From positions 1-39,861 of the forward strand of contig JAPLMD010000039.1 of the NCBI GenBank assembly GCA_026387235.1: a stretch of DNA of 39,861 bases, written 5' to 3'. Under the pieces are notes generated by a model. It saw only the letters and a list, made by a program, of their open reading frames with translations. It ran no database searches and had not been told where the DNA came from. Both the position numbers and the translations under genes were made by a program. Below, in pieces: positions 17,502-26,656 of the stretch. The DNA comes from Candidatus Omnitrophota bacterium. GTDB taxonomy: Bacteria > Omnitrophota > Gorgyraeia > Gorgyraeales > Gorgyraeaceae. Positions within the stretch are counted from its first letter, which is position 1, and each line of letters begins with the position of its first letter.

Positions 17502-17573
17502 TACATTTAATAACCTATATCATATATAGTATACCATATAAATAGGCTATAGGCTATTCAAGGAGACCGCCCC

Positions 17574-17608
17574 CACCGCGTAGGAGGCCTACGGCCACCT
17601 ACGCGGTG
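17574..17608. repeat. GC-rich perfect palindromic hairpin
   Basis: CACCGCGTAGG-A-GGCC-TAC-GGCC-A-CCTACGCGGTG; 11-bp arms plus inner GGCC pair, no U-tract on either strand. Confidence 0.85.
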
Positions 17609-17615
17609 TCCTCGG

Positions 17616-20045
17616 TTATGCTTGAACAATATTGACGTCTATAGAATTAGTTGGACGTGATGCAAGTTTTATGAAGAGCTCTCTCTTTATAGGTATGCCA
17701 GTTATAGAATTACCATTTATAGAAATATTTCCTATTTTATATTCTCCGTAATCAAGCTCATCAGGATTATAATAATTAACTGAGATTCTTTTTCCTGCAA
17801 ATCCGGTATTGACTGAAACCTTTCCGGACTTTCCAAACTGCCTCTTTACTAATTTAGGCTCTATCACCAGGTCGCCCATTTCTCCGCGCACCCCGAATAC
17901 CTGGGTAAGCATTGTAAATAAAAGCCAGCTAGCTGAGCCGGTAAGATAATCATACATGCCGCGGCCGTCGGCATTAAAGTATTCAGGGATCCCGGGGTAT
18001 ATCCTAGCCGCGCTGGTATTAAGGCACATGTCATATATGGAATTTATCACTTCAAAGCCTTCTTTCGCGAATCCTCTTTTATAAAACGCGTACGCAAACA
18101 TCACGTTCATGTGGCTGAAGAACGCGCCGTTTTCTTTTTCGCCGTAAGCAAAACCAAATGCCCTCCCCAGATTCGGCTGGACCTCTTTAAAATCTGTGTT
18201 CAGCCTGAAACCTTTAAGTTCAGGATCCCAGAGATACTTTTTGGCGCTCCTATAGATTTCATTTATCTGGTCCTGGCTAGCCACCCCGCTCATTATAGGA
18301 AATACCTGGCCCGCGAGAGTCATGCGGACGCCGTTTTTATGATCGCCTTCCACCCTCTGGCTGAGATTATCATAATACCCGTTAAAAAAACTATAGCCTG
18401 AATTAATCTTTACCCATTCATCCTTCCGCATTCGCCCGGCAAGCCCATTTGCTTTCTGACGGAGTTCGTCTATTATTTCTCTTTTATAATTTATTTTTTC
18501 AAGCAGATTCGCCAAATCAAAAAGATTGCCGGCATACGCCGCTGTAAATGCCGCGCTCTCTCCGTTTTCCTTTGCCATGTCAAGGCCGTCGTTCCAGTCA
18601 GCCCCTTCCAGAAGAAAATTTCCATGTTTCCCTATCTTTGTAAACGGCCTTTTATGCTGCAGCAGAATATGCTCCAATACAGTATCCACCTTGTCGCTCT
18701 CGAAAAACCGGGCCTTTTCAAACAATATATCCTCGTCGCCGGACTGATTTATATAAAGATTCAGAGCCATGAACGGCCATACGCCGTGATCCATCCATGT
18801 GCGGGAGATATTATTCCTGTCAGCTATGAATTCTCCCTGTTTTTTTCCTATTATCGTGGCGTTGGAGCCGTCGACACGCACTCCTCCGAAACTATTTATA
18901 AGGCAATCGCGCGCTTCTTCCGGATTTATTAAAAGCAGCGTCAACGAGTCCTGCCACAGGTCTCTCCATCCCCTGCCGCCTCTTCCGTAATCAAAATCAG
19001 GAAGAAAAGAACAGCCGAATATCTTTCTAAAAACAGGCTGGACGCCGACCCATTTCATCCACCTGTCAAAATCCTTGTCACCTGTTGAAAAATAAACTTT
19101 TTTGGATTTTTCAACCCAGAATTTTTTATTAACGGACAGCGCCTTGTTTATCTTTTCTACGGAATCAAATTTTTTGAATATCTTTTCCGGGCTATCTTCG
19201 CTTATACCCATGACTGCTATGTAGCTCATTGATTTACCAGATCCGAGAGAAAGCGTTCTGAACCTTATGGCGCCGATCGCTTCTTTGCCCTGCCTCGCAA
19301 TATTTGATTTTTTATCAGGTGATATATTTTTTAAAACAGCTTCCGGCCTTTCAAGGTTTCCGGCCTCGCCTGAAAATTCAAGTATCGTGGGGAAAGCGCC
19401 TTTCGGGAGATCGGAATTGCCCTGGCAGCCAAGCACAAAATAAGACAGATTATTTACCTTATGGCCTCTCTCGTCAAAACTCATCGTAGGAGTAACTACC
19501 ACTCCGTATTCAGTCAATCTGATCCTATTCAACAGGGAAGTCACGTGCCTGTGGTCGCGGAGGTTATCCGCGGACCGGCCGTATATAGGTATTGCCAGCG
19601 TAGGAGTTATTCTCAGTTTCTTTTTTGAAATATTAGTGACCTCCGCCAACATGAGCTCTACTGCTTCGTTTTCCGCGGGGACAAAATTCAACACCTCTAC
19701 TTTGACGCCGAGTTTTTTATTTATCTTTATAACCTTATGCCATAAGAAACCTGCTTCTACCAATGTCTCGTCAACTTCTCCGAAGGCAACAGACCACGCC
19801 CCGCGGCCCTCAACATATAGCCAGAAATTACGATTATACAGGGTGTTATTGAGATCCTCTGCAGTAACAGGCGCTGTCAGGAACGAATGCTGGCCTGTTT
19901 TTATGTCTCCGTGCAATTTCGGCGTTATAGATGACATCATGCCGAATTCGTTTACCAAAGGAAAATAAAGCCTTGAGACCTTGTCCGGATTCCCGGCTAC
20001 AAACGTAGCGTCATCGTCTATGAATCTCCAAAGCGTATTAGGCAT
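17616..20045 (-). CDS. GH94-type glycoside phosphorylase / NdvB C-terminal-like protein
   Basis: RFIDDDATFVAGNP, GRGGRGWRDLWQDSL, LLEGADWNDGLDMA, SGSASWLLFTMLTQVFG-type C-terminus. Likely start MPNTLW at 20045. Confidence 0.83.
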   Translation of the reverse strand: MPNTLWRFIDDDATFVAGNPDKVSRLYFPLVNEFGMMSSITPKLHGDIKTGQHSFLTAPVTAEDLNNTLYNRNFWLYVEGRGAWSVAFGEVDETLVEAGFLWHKVIKINKKLGVKVEVLNFVPAENEAVELMLAEVTNISKKKLRITPTLAIPIYGRSADNLRDHRHVTSLLNRIRLTEYGVVVTPTMSFDERGHKVNNLSYFVLGCQGNSDLPKGAFPTILEFSGEAGNLERPEAVLKNISPDKKSNIARQGKEAIGAIRFRTLSLGSGKSMSYIAVMGISEDSPEKIFKKFDSVEKINKALSVNKKFWVEKSKKVYFSTGDKDFDRWMKWVGVQPVFRKIFGCSFLPDFDYGRGGRGWRDLWQDSLTLLLINPEEARDCLINSFGGVRVDGSNATIIGKKQGEFIADRNNISRTWMDHGVWPFMALNLYINQSGDEDILFEKARFFESDKVDTVLEHILLQHKRPFTKIGKHGNFLLEGADWNDGLDMAKENGESAAFTAAYAGNLFDLANLLEKINYKREIIDELRQKANGLAGRMRKDEWVKINSGYSFFNGYYDNLSQRVEGDHKNGVRMTLAGQVFPIMSGVASQDQINEIYRSAKKYLWDPELKGFRLNTDFKEVQPNLGRAFGFAYGEKENGAFFSHMNVMFAYAFYKRGFAKEGFEVINSIYDMCLNTSAARIYPGIPEYFNADGRGMYDYLTGSASWLLFTMLTQVFGVRGEMGDLVIEPKLVKRQFGKSGKVSVNTGFAGKRISVNYYNPDELDYGEYKIGNISINGNSITGIPIKRELFIKLASRPTNSIDVNIVQA

Positions 20046-20535
20046 ATTTCTCCCAGCGCAAGACATCTTTCAGGCTTCTTTTCGGCCTCGGTTTTTCTTC
20101 TTTTTCGGGATAACCGACTGTTATCATGCTTACTAATTTATACCCGCCAGGCGCGTTAAATATCTTTCTGACGGCTTCCGCGTAATCTTTTTTATCCCCC
20201 GCCACCCAGCAACCGCCCAGGCCCAGGGCCTCGATCGCAAGAAGCATGTTTTCGGTAGCCGCGGAAGAATCTTCGATATAGTATTTTGTATCTTTAGAAA
20301 ACACAGCTATTAAATACGAGGCGTCTTTAATAAACGGGCCGTTCGGGCACATGCCGCAAATCTTTTTAAGTATCTCCTTGTCAGACGTCACTACAAATTC
20401 CCAAGGCTGTTCGTTTCTGGCAGTGGCAGCCAGCCTTCCCGCATCTATGATTTTTTCAATAAGCTCTTTTTTGATTTCTTTATCTGAATATTCTCTGACG
20501 CTTTTTCTATTTTTTACTACTTCAAAAAAATCCAT
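20038..20535 (-). CDS. Nitroreductase family protein
   Basis: MDFFEVVKNRKSVREYSDKEI, AARNEQPWEFVV, LGLGGCWVAG, VSMITVGYPEKEEKPRPKR. Confidence 0.9.
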   Translation of the reverse strand: MDFFEVVKNRKSVREYSDKEIKKELIEKIIDAGRLAATARNEQPWEFVVTSDKEILKKICGMCPNGPFIKDASYLIAVFSKDTKYYIEDSSAATENMLLAIEALGLGGCWVAGDKKDYAEAVRKIFNAPGGYKLVSMITVGYPEKEEKPRPKRSLKDVLRWEKYA

Positions 20536-20544
20536 GCGGCTCTC

Positions 20545-21813
20545 CTAAGACTTGTTGAGATTCGACGTAAAACGCCTTATCTCCCTTGCTTTTTGTATAT
20601 AAGACGGCATAAAAAGCTCGGAAAATATTGTTTTATTGTGCCATAAAGGGTCTATATTTTCTTTTATTATTTTATTTTTTAACAAAATCTTATAATCCAG
20701 AGTCCCCGGTATCGGAGAATAAGAGGCAAGCACCGCCTTTGCGCCGAGAGCGTTTATAAAAAGTATATCATCCATTGTTTTTTCCATGTCAATATAACTC
20801 GCTCCCATCAAAATATAAACTCCGAGGTCCTTCTTCGCGAAACCTGCCTCCTTAAGATTTCTAAGGGCAAGCTTCAGGTCATTATTACTGACCTTTCCGC
20901 CCGTAAATTGCTGGACGCCTTCGTCGGATGTCTCAAGCGATATGCGCAGGTCTTTGAAATTAGCCTTTTTAAAAAGTTCCGCCAGCTCTTCGTCTATGAA
21001 TCTCGCGTGCAACCCGTTCGGCGTATGGAAAGTAAGCTCCATGCCGGAAGCGATAACTAACCTTAGAAAACGCTTGATGCCTTCCGAATTTCTATAGGCC
21101 AGGGCGTCATCGTAAAAAACAAAGCTTCTTGTCCCGAATTTCCGGTTATAATACATGACCTCTTCAAATAGATCCACGGGATCTTTCATTTCAAACCGGG
21201 AATTAAACATTCTGGAGGCGCAGTAAGTGCACCTGAAAGGACAGCCTGCTGTAAGCTGTATGGGCAATATCTCTCTATCCGACAACAGGTCATACGCGGG
21301 ATAAAACCCGTCCCAGTAAAAGTATTCTCTATCAAGATACCTGCCTTTCCATACGACATCGGCGCCGCTTGTTAAGCGCGCGTGCTTATGGCAGATAGTC
21401 GCGTAAATCCCTCCCAGCATCACGGGAGTTTTATTAAAGCGTTCTTTCAATAGTTTTATTGCAAGATGAACTCCCGGATACCAATAAGTCATTCCGGAAG
21501 CCACGTATATCTCGTCTATTTCAGAAAATGCCGATATCTTTTCCAAAAATTCAGGGATAGATATGCCGTATCTGAAATATGGCCTTTCTATATTCTTTAA
21601 TGTCTCCGGCTTCTCTATTTTTTCTTTTTTTATCTTTGAAAAGCCGTATTCATCTTTATGCCTCGAGCATCCGCCCAGACAATCCGCCAGGTCTACCTTG
21701 GCGCCCTTACGGCGCAGAAATTCTCCGATACGCAAAAGCCCAACCGGCTTCATGCCGAAATCATAGGCGCTAAAATCATATATCCATGGATTGACTAAAA
21801 GTATTTTTTTCAT
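20545..21813 (-). CDS. B12-binding-domain radical SAM protein
   Basis: MKKILLVNPWIYDFSAYDFGMKPVGLLRIGEFLR; CPFRCTYCAS. Confidence 0.88.
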   Translation of the reverse strand: MKKILLVNPWIYDFSAYDFGMKPVGLLRIGEFLRRKGAKVDLADCLGGCSRHKDEYGFSKIKKEKIEKPETLKNIERPYFRYGISIPEFLEKISAFSEIDEIYVASGMTYWYPGVHLAIKLLKERFNKTPVMLGGIYATICHKHARLTSGADVVWKGRYLDREYFYWDGFYPAYDLLSDREILPIQLTAGCPFRCTYCASRMFNSRFEMKDPVDLFEEVMYYNRKFGTRSFVFYDDALAYRNSEGIKRFLRLVIASGMELTFHTPNGLHARFIDEELAELFKKANFKDLRISLETSDEGVQQFTGGKVSNNDLKLALRNLKEAGFAKKDLGVYILMGASYIDMEKTMDDILFINALGAKAVLASYSPIPGTLDYKILLKNKIIKENIDPLWHNKTIFSELFMPSYIQKAREIRRFTSNLNKS

Positions 21814-22379
21814 TAAAAAACTACTTTGGGGACGTCTTTTGCGCCTTCGACTGCTTTAAAATAAACCCTTGGCTGGCCAAGCCCTCTCAAGCTGCAGAAA
21901 ACGCTGCCGAATATGGTTCTTTGATACGCGTTAAACGTTTTTACCTCGTCGTTATACCTCATCCTCTCAACCGCAATCCTATTCTCAGTGCCTTCCAGCT
22001 GCGCCTGAAGACTCAAGAAATTCTCATTTGCCTTTAATTCAGGGTAATTTTCGGACACCATCAAAATCTTTGACAACGCCTCTGTTATAGCATTAGCTGT
22101 CTGTATCTTATCTTGCGTAGTCGCTGCCTTTGCCCACTGGCTTCTCAGTTCGGTTATTTTTTCGAACGTGCCTCTCTCGTGCTCCATGTAGCCTCTCACA
22201 GTGCTTATAAGATTCGGTATCAGGTCATTTCTTCTCTGGAGCTGATTCTCGACCTGGGCCCAGGCGTTATTTACCTGCTCATCCAGTATCACAGGCTTAT
22301 TAAGCCCTGCTATGACCATCCCCCCAAAAACTATCACCACCCCGACAATAACCAATAAAACTACCCATATCTTCTTCAT
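21813..22379 (-). CDS. lemA: LemA family protein
   Basis: VNNAWAQVENQLQRRNDLIPNLISTVRGYMEHE; RYNDEVKTFNAYQRTIFGSVF. Confidence 0.92.
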   Translation of the reverse strand: MKKIWVVLLVIVGVVIVFGGMVIAGLNKPVILDEQVNNAWAQVENQLQRRNDLIPNLISTVRGYMEHERGTFEKITELRSQWAKAATTQDKIQTANAITEALSKILMVSENYPELKANENFLSLQAQLEGTENRIAVERMRYNDEVKTFNAYQRTIFGSVFCSLRGLGQPRVYFKAVEGAKDVPKVVF

Positions 22380-22407
22380 GCTAACCCTCCTTTAATGAGC
22401 TCGTCAC

Positions 22408-23160
22408 TTACCAGCGGCCGGATGCGCCGCCGCCTCCGGAAAAACCTCCTCCGAAACCTCCGAATCCTCCGCTAAATCCGCCTGAACTGCCTCCAAACCC
22501 GCCTCCGCCATACCAATAACCATCCTTCCCTCTTCGCCGGCCCGGCATTGGAAAAAATAAGAAAAAGCTTCTTCTTACTACCATTATAATAACAAGACCT
22601 AGAAATAAAAAGTCAAAAATAGAAAACTTTTTTGAAGGGTCAGCTACTTTAATGTTATCTAATTCAGATATCTTCACATTATATTCGCCGGCTATCAGTT
22701 TACTGACAACTGCCGCGCCTTGAAGAACGCCGGTATCATAATCTCCGCGCTTAAAAAACGGCAATATAGACTTTTCTATTATATTCTTGGCTAGCGCATC
22801 CGGTATTGCGCCCTCAAGCCCGTATCCGACTTCTATTCTAACCGCCCTGTCTTTCACGGCTACGAGAATCAGGACTCCGTTATTCTTGCCTTTTCTGCCA
22901 ATGCCCCATTTCTCAAAAAGTTTTACCGCATAGGCTTCTATATCCAGCGGAGCGGTCGTATCAATGGTTAAAACGGCTAACTGGCTGGTGGTCTTATTTT
23001 CAATCTCTGCGGAAAGGCCTGCAAGCTTGGCCTTTGTTCCATCCGACAAAATATTCGCATAATCATTTACATAGCCGGTATAATTCCGGAAATCCGCGTC
23101 TTCGCAGAAACCTATGCCCGTAAAAATAAAAATGCCCAGCGTTATAAATATCTTTTTCAT
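22408..23160 (-). CDS. TPM domain (YgcG-like) membrane protein
   Basis: NDYANILSDGTKAKLAGLSAEIENKTTSQLAVLTIDT, Gly-rich SGGGGASGRW tail. Confidence 0.9.
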   Translation of the reverse strand: MKKIFITLGIFIFTGIGFCEDADFRNYTGYVNDYANILSDGTKAKLAGLSAEIENKTTSQLAVLTIDTTAPLDIEAYAVKLFEKWGIGRKGKNNGVLILVAVKDRAVRIEVGYGLEGAIPDALAKNIIEKSILPFFKRGDYDTGVLQGAAVVSKLIAGEYNVKISELDNIKVADPSKKFSIFDFLFLGLVIIMVVRRSFFLFFPMPGRRRGKDGYWYGGGGFGGSSGGFSGGFGGFGGGFSGGGGASGRW

Positions 23161-23879
23161 GAAATCTTTTCTATCTCTCTCAGATATTTTTCAAAAAATA
23201 CCTTAGCGTCCCCGCCCTTTATCTTTTCATTGTTCATCCTGTCTCTTAAAATAGCTACGAAAACGTCTTTAGCAAGGCCATAATGATTGCAAAATTCTAT
23301 CAGTATCTTTTCCTTATCTACCGGAGGATTCTGGACCCTTGACCTGAGAAGCGCCCTGAATACCGGGATCAGCGAATTCATTGATTCTTTCATCAATACC
23401 TCTACGCCTTTTCTTTTAAGGCCTATTTCTAAATAAGCCTGGCGGAGCCGTATGAGCTTTCCCTCTATTTCTCTTTTGCAAAAAAGCCTTATGTTGGTCT
23501 CATCTATCTTTAGGCCTGAGAATATATCCTTGCCGTAAAGCAAAACATTATTTTCTTTTATCTCGATAAATTCTACGGGAAAGGCGCCTTTAGAAGACTC
23601 AATGTGAGACAAAGACAATAATAAAGGCGCGGTTATTCTTTTAGACATGCCGTAATTTATAAGTTTAAGAGAGTCCTTTAACTGCTGAAACTCAAGATTT
23701 TTAAATATAACAGCCAGATTTATATCTGATTTTTTAGGCATGAAATATTTTCCCGTAGCGCTGCCGTATAAAACCACAGAGATTATATTTTCCTTGTGAA
23801 TATCAAGGAGCTTGATCAGATAAGGCTGAATAATAGCTTTTAATTCAGGCTTTACGCCTTCTAATTTTAAACTTTCCAT
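23157..23879 (-). CDS. Nucleotidyltransferase-domain protein
   Basis: ISVVLYGSATGKYFMPKKSDINLAVIF (GS..G...SDI). Confidence 0.78.
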   Translation of the reverse strand: MESLKLEGVKPELKAIIQPYLIKLLDIHKENIISVVLYGSATGKYFMPKKSDINLAVIFKNLEFQQLKDSLKLINYGMSKRITAPLLLSLSHIESSKGAFPVEFIEIKENNVLLYGKDIFSGLKIDETNIRLFCKREIEGKLIRLRQAYLEIGLKRKGVEVLMKESMNSLIPVFRALLRSRVQNPPVDKEKILIEFCNHYGLAKDVFVAILRDRMNNEKIKGGDAKVFFEKYLREIEKIS

Positions 23880-23898
23880 GTTAAGCTCTCCTCATTGG

Positions 23899-24489
23899 TT
23901 AAGGAATTTGCAGGTGGAAGATCTGGACAATGCCCTTACGGATGAGCATGACTGCTATTGCAGCTAAAAGAAGATTCGTAACCTTTGACAACGCTCTTGA
24001 GCCTGATTTTCCAATAATTTTTATTATAAAGCCGGAAAGCAAAAGTATTAAACCCGCTAATAAAATATTAATTAATACCGATATAAGCGTAGCGGGTAAC
24101 CCATACTCGCCTATAATAATCAATGAGGTAGTTAAAACAGCGGGCCCTACGATAAGAGGCGTTCCCAGAGGCACTGCCCCGAGTTCCTGATTTGCATACT
24201 GGCTTCCTTTGCCTGGCCCTCTTATGTCTGCCACGGCAATATAGAAAAGAATCGAACCGCCCGCTACCATGAAATCGCCGAGGGTTATGCCCATGAGATT
24301 AAAAACAGCCTTGCCCAGGAATATAAAACCTACAGCCAGGCACATGGCTGTAATCATGGACTGCAGTATTATCCTGGATTTTTCCCTTTCCGTGACGCCT
24401 TCTGTAAGCGCTACAAAAATAGGCAGAACGCCTATAGCGTCTACTGCTACAAAGATAGGTATAAAAGCCAATAAGACATTCTCAATCAT
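23899..24489 (-). CDS. MarC family membrane protein
   Basis: FVAVDAIGVLPIFVALTEGVTEREK; GDFMVAGGSILFYIAV; AVPLGTPLIVGPAVLTTSL. Confidence 0.9.
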   Translation of the reverse strand: MIENVLLAFIPIFVAVDAIGVLPIFVALTEGVTEREKSRIILQSMITAMCLAVGFIFLGKAVFNLMGITLGDFMVAGGSILFYIAVADIRGPGKGSQYANQELGAVPLGTPLIVGPAVLTTSLIIIGEYGLPATLISVLINILLAGLILLLSGFIIKIIGKSGSRALSKVTNLLLAAIAVMLIRKGIVQIFHLQIP

Positions 24490-24515
24490 AATCTACCCCA
24501 TTCGGTAGTTAGCGC

Positions 24516-24635
24516 CTATTTCTTAGTTCTTTTTCTTTCCTGCTGCTTCAATAGGCCTTTTATATTTTTGATTAAAAGATATGCTCTGACTTTATTGATT
24601 CTGAGAAACCCGCGCTGCTTTTTAGTGTCTTCCAT
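24516..24635 (-). CDS. Possible 39-aa basic small protein
   Basis: Own translation MEDTKKQRGFLRINKVRAYLLIKNIKGLLKQQERKRTKK*; weak start context. Confidence 0.25.
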   Translation of the reverse strand: MEDTKKQRGFLRINKVRAYLLIKNIKGLLKQQERKRTKK

Positions 24636-24775
24636 CTGATGCAATTCTTTCTATCTATATTAATATTTCTTTATTAATTTCACTGGTATTATAATACATT
24701 ATAACCATCCGCACAACGTAAAAACGCGGATAGAAACAATTGTAATTATACCATAAGTAAGTATATAATATACAT

Positions 24776-26656
24776 ATGATTTATGACCCGTTCCAGGAAA
24801 AAGCTATCAACTATATTAAAGAAGGCCATTCAGTCATAGTATCCGCGCCTACAGGGGCAGGGAAAACCGTCATAGCTGAATATGTGATAAATGACTGCCT
24901 GGCTAAAGGCACAAAAGCCATATACACAGCCCCTATAAAAGCGCTCTCAAACCAAAAATTCAGGGATTTCCAGGAAAATTTCAAGGACCACATAGGCATA
25001 CTTACGGGCGACGTCACAATAAATCCATCCGCATCTATACTCATAATGACAACAGAGATTTTCAGGAATAAGCTATTGGAAGAAAATACAAACTTAAATG
25101 ATTATTCCTGGATAATTTTTGATGAAATACATTATCTTGACGACTACGAACGGGGCACCGTGTGGGAAGAGTCCCTGATATTTCTGCCTCCGTACATGAA
25201 AATGCTCGCGCTTTCGGCAACCATCCCAAATATAGACGAATTCGCGAAATGGCTCGAGTCGATACACAAAAAACCTCTCAAGACGGTAAAAGAGGATAAA
25301 AGGCCGGTGCCTCTCCATTTCTTTTTTCAATGCCACAATAAAATCATGGATAGAACCAGCGACATAAAAAATCTGGGACGGCATGAACATTTTAAACCCA
25401 ATAAGCCCGTGTCTCTTATAAAATACCTTTTTGAAAATAACAAGCTCCCCTGCATATATTTCTGTTTCTCAAGAAGGCATTGCGAAAGGCTTGCGGAAGA
25501 GATACTTGGATTTGATTTTTTAAATTACAACGAAAAACAGGCCATAAAATCGCTTTATCGCGAGCTCCGCCAAAGATTTGACCTTCTGGATGAAAAAAGC
25601 GCGGACTTTATTCTCCCTTTTATAGAAAAAGGCATTGCCTTTCATCACGCCGGGATGATGCCTACGCTGAAAGAAGTCGTTGAAAGGCTTTTTACGAGCA
25701 GGCTGATAAAAGTCATATTCACGACAGAAACATTTGCATTGGGAATAAACATGCCCGCCCGCACAGTCGTATTCAATGAGCTGAGAAAATTTTACGGTAA
25801 TTTTTATGGTAACCTGAAGACAAGGGATTTTTATCAGATGGCGGGAAGGGCCGGCAGGCGCGGCATAGACGAAGAAGGATTTGTTTATTCCAGGATAAAC
25901 CCGCACCACACCTCCAGTCAGGAAGTTAATAGAATAATTTACGGATCTCCCGAGAAAGTCGAAAGTAAATTCAACGCCTCTTACGCGACCATATTAAATC
26001 TTTACAGTAAATACAAAGATAAATTATACGAAATCTACCCTCTCTCTTTCCATTATTTTCAGGCAAATAAACATTCCAGGAAAACTGCGCTGGATCTTTT
26101 ATATAATAAAGTGAGGCTGTTAAAAGATCTGGGGTATATAAAAAATAACGACCTTACGAAAAAGGGGGTTTTCGCGAGCAAGATCTATGGCTATGAACTT
26201 TCTCTGGCAGAGCTTTACGAAAGAGGGATTTTAGATAACCTTTCGGAAACAGAGCTCGGGTTATTATGCATCGGCCTTGTATTTGAGCCTAGAAAAATCA
26301 GCATCCTGCCGAAACTGAGCAAGACCGCCAAATCCCTGAGAAATATCACTGACACCGTCCTGGACAATATAGAAAAATCCGAGAGAAAATTAAGGATAAG
26401 GCCCTTCAGCAAAAAATATTATTACCATCTTTCGCCCTGCCTTGAAGCCTGGATCAGAAATGAAAGTTTTGACAGTATACTTAAATATACCGACTCTGAC
26501 GAAGGCGAGATAATACGCTATTTCAGGATGGCAGTCCAGATACTGAGAGAACTCATGGACACGCCTTGTTCTCCCGGATTTAAAGAAAAAGCCCTCAGAT
26601 TAATTCATATTATTAACCGCGATATAATCGACGCTGAGAAACAGCTAAGAGGATAA
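24776..26656 (+). CDS. Ski2/Mtr4-like DExH superfamily II helicase
   Basis: APTGAGKT, FDEIHYLDD, ALSATIPN, FATETFALGINMPARTVVF-type motif, QMAGRAGRRGID. Confidence 0.9.
   Translation: MIYDPFQEKAINYIKEGHSVIVSAPTGAGKTVIAEYVINDCLAKGTKAIYTAPIKALSNQKFRDFQENFKDHIGILTGDVTINPSASILIMTTEIFRNKLLEENTNLNDYSWIIFDEIHYLDDYERGTVWEESLIFLPPYMKMLALSATIPNIDEFAKWLESIHKKPLKTVKEDKRPVPLHFFFQCHNKIMDRTSDIKNLGRHEHFKPNKPVSLIKYLFENNKLPCIYFCFSRRHCERLAEEILGFDFLNYNEKQAIKSLYRELRQRFDLLDEKSADFILPFIEKGIAFHHAGMMPTLKEVVERLFTSRLIKVIFTTETFALGINMPARTVVFNELRKFYGNFYGNLKTRDFYQMAGRAGRRGIDEEGFVYSRINPHHTSSQEVNRIIYGSPEKVESKFNASYATILNLYSKYKDKLYEIYPLSFHYFQANKHSRKTALDLLYNKVRLLKDLGYIKNNDLTKKGVFASKIYGYELSLAELYERGILDNLSETELGLLCIGLVFEPRKISILPKLSKTAKSLRNITDTVLDNIEKSERKLRIRPFSKKYYYHLSPCLEAWIRNESFDSILKYTDSDEGEIIRYFRMAVQILRELMDTPCSPGFKEKALRLIHIINRDIIDAEKQLRG

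Noticed and set aside
22408-22560. Gly-rich repeat coding sequence as a tandem repeat element
   Set aside because: It is the usual Gly-rich C-terminal tail of TPM/YgcG-type proteins.
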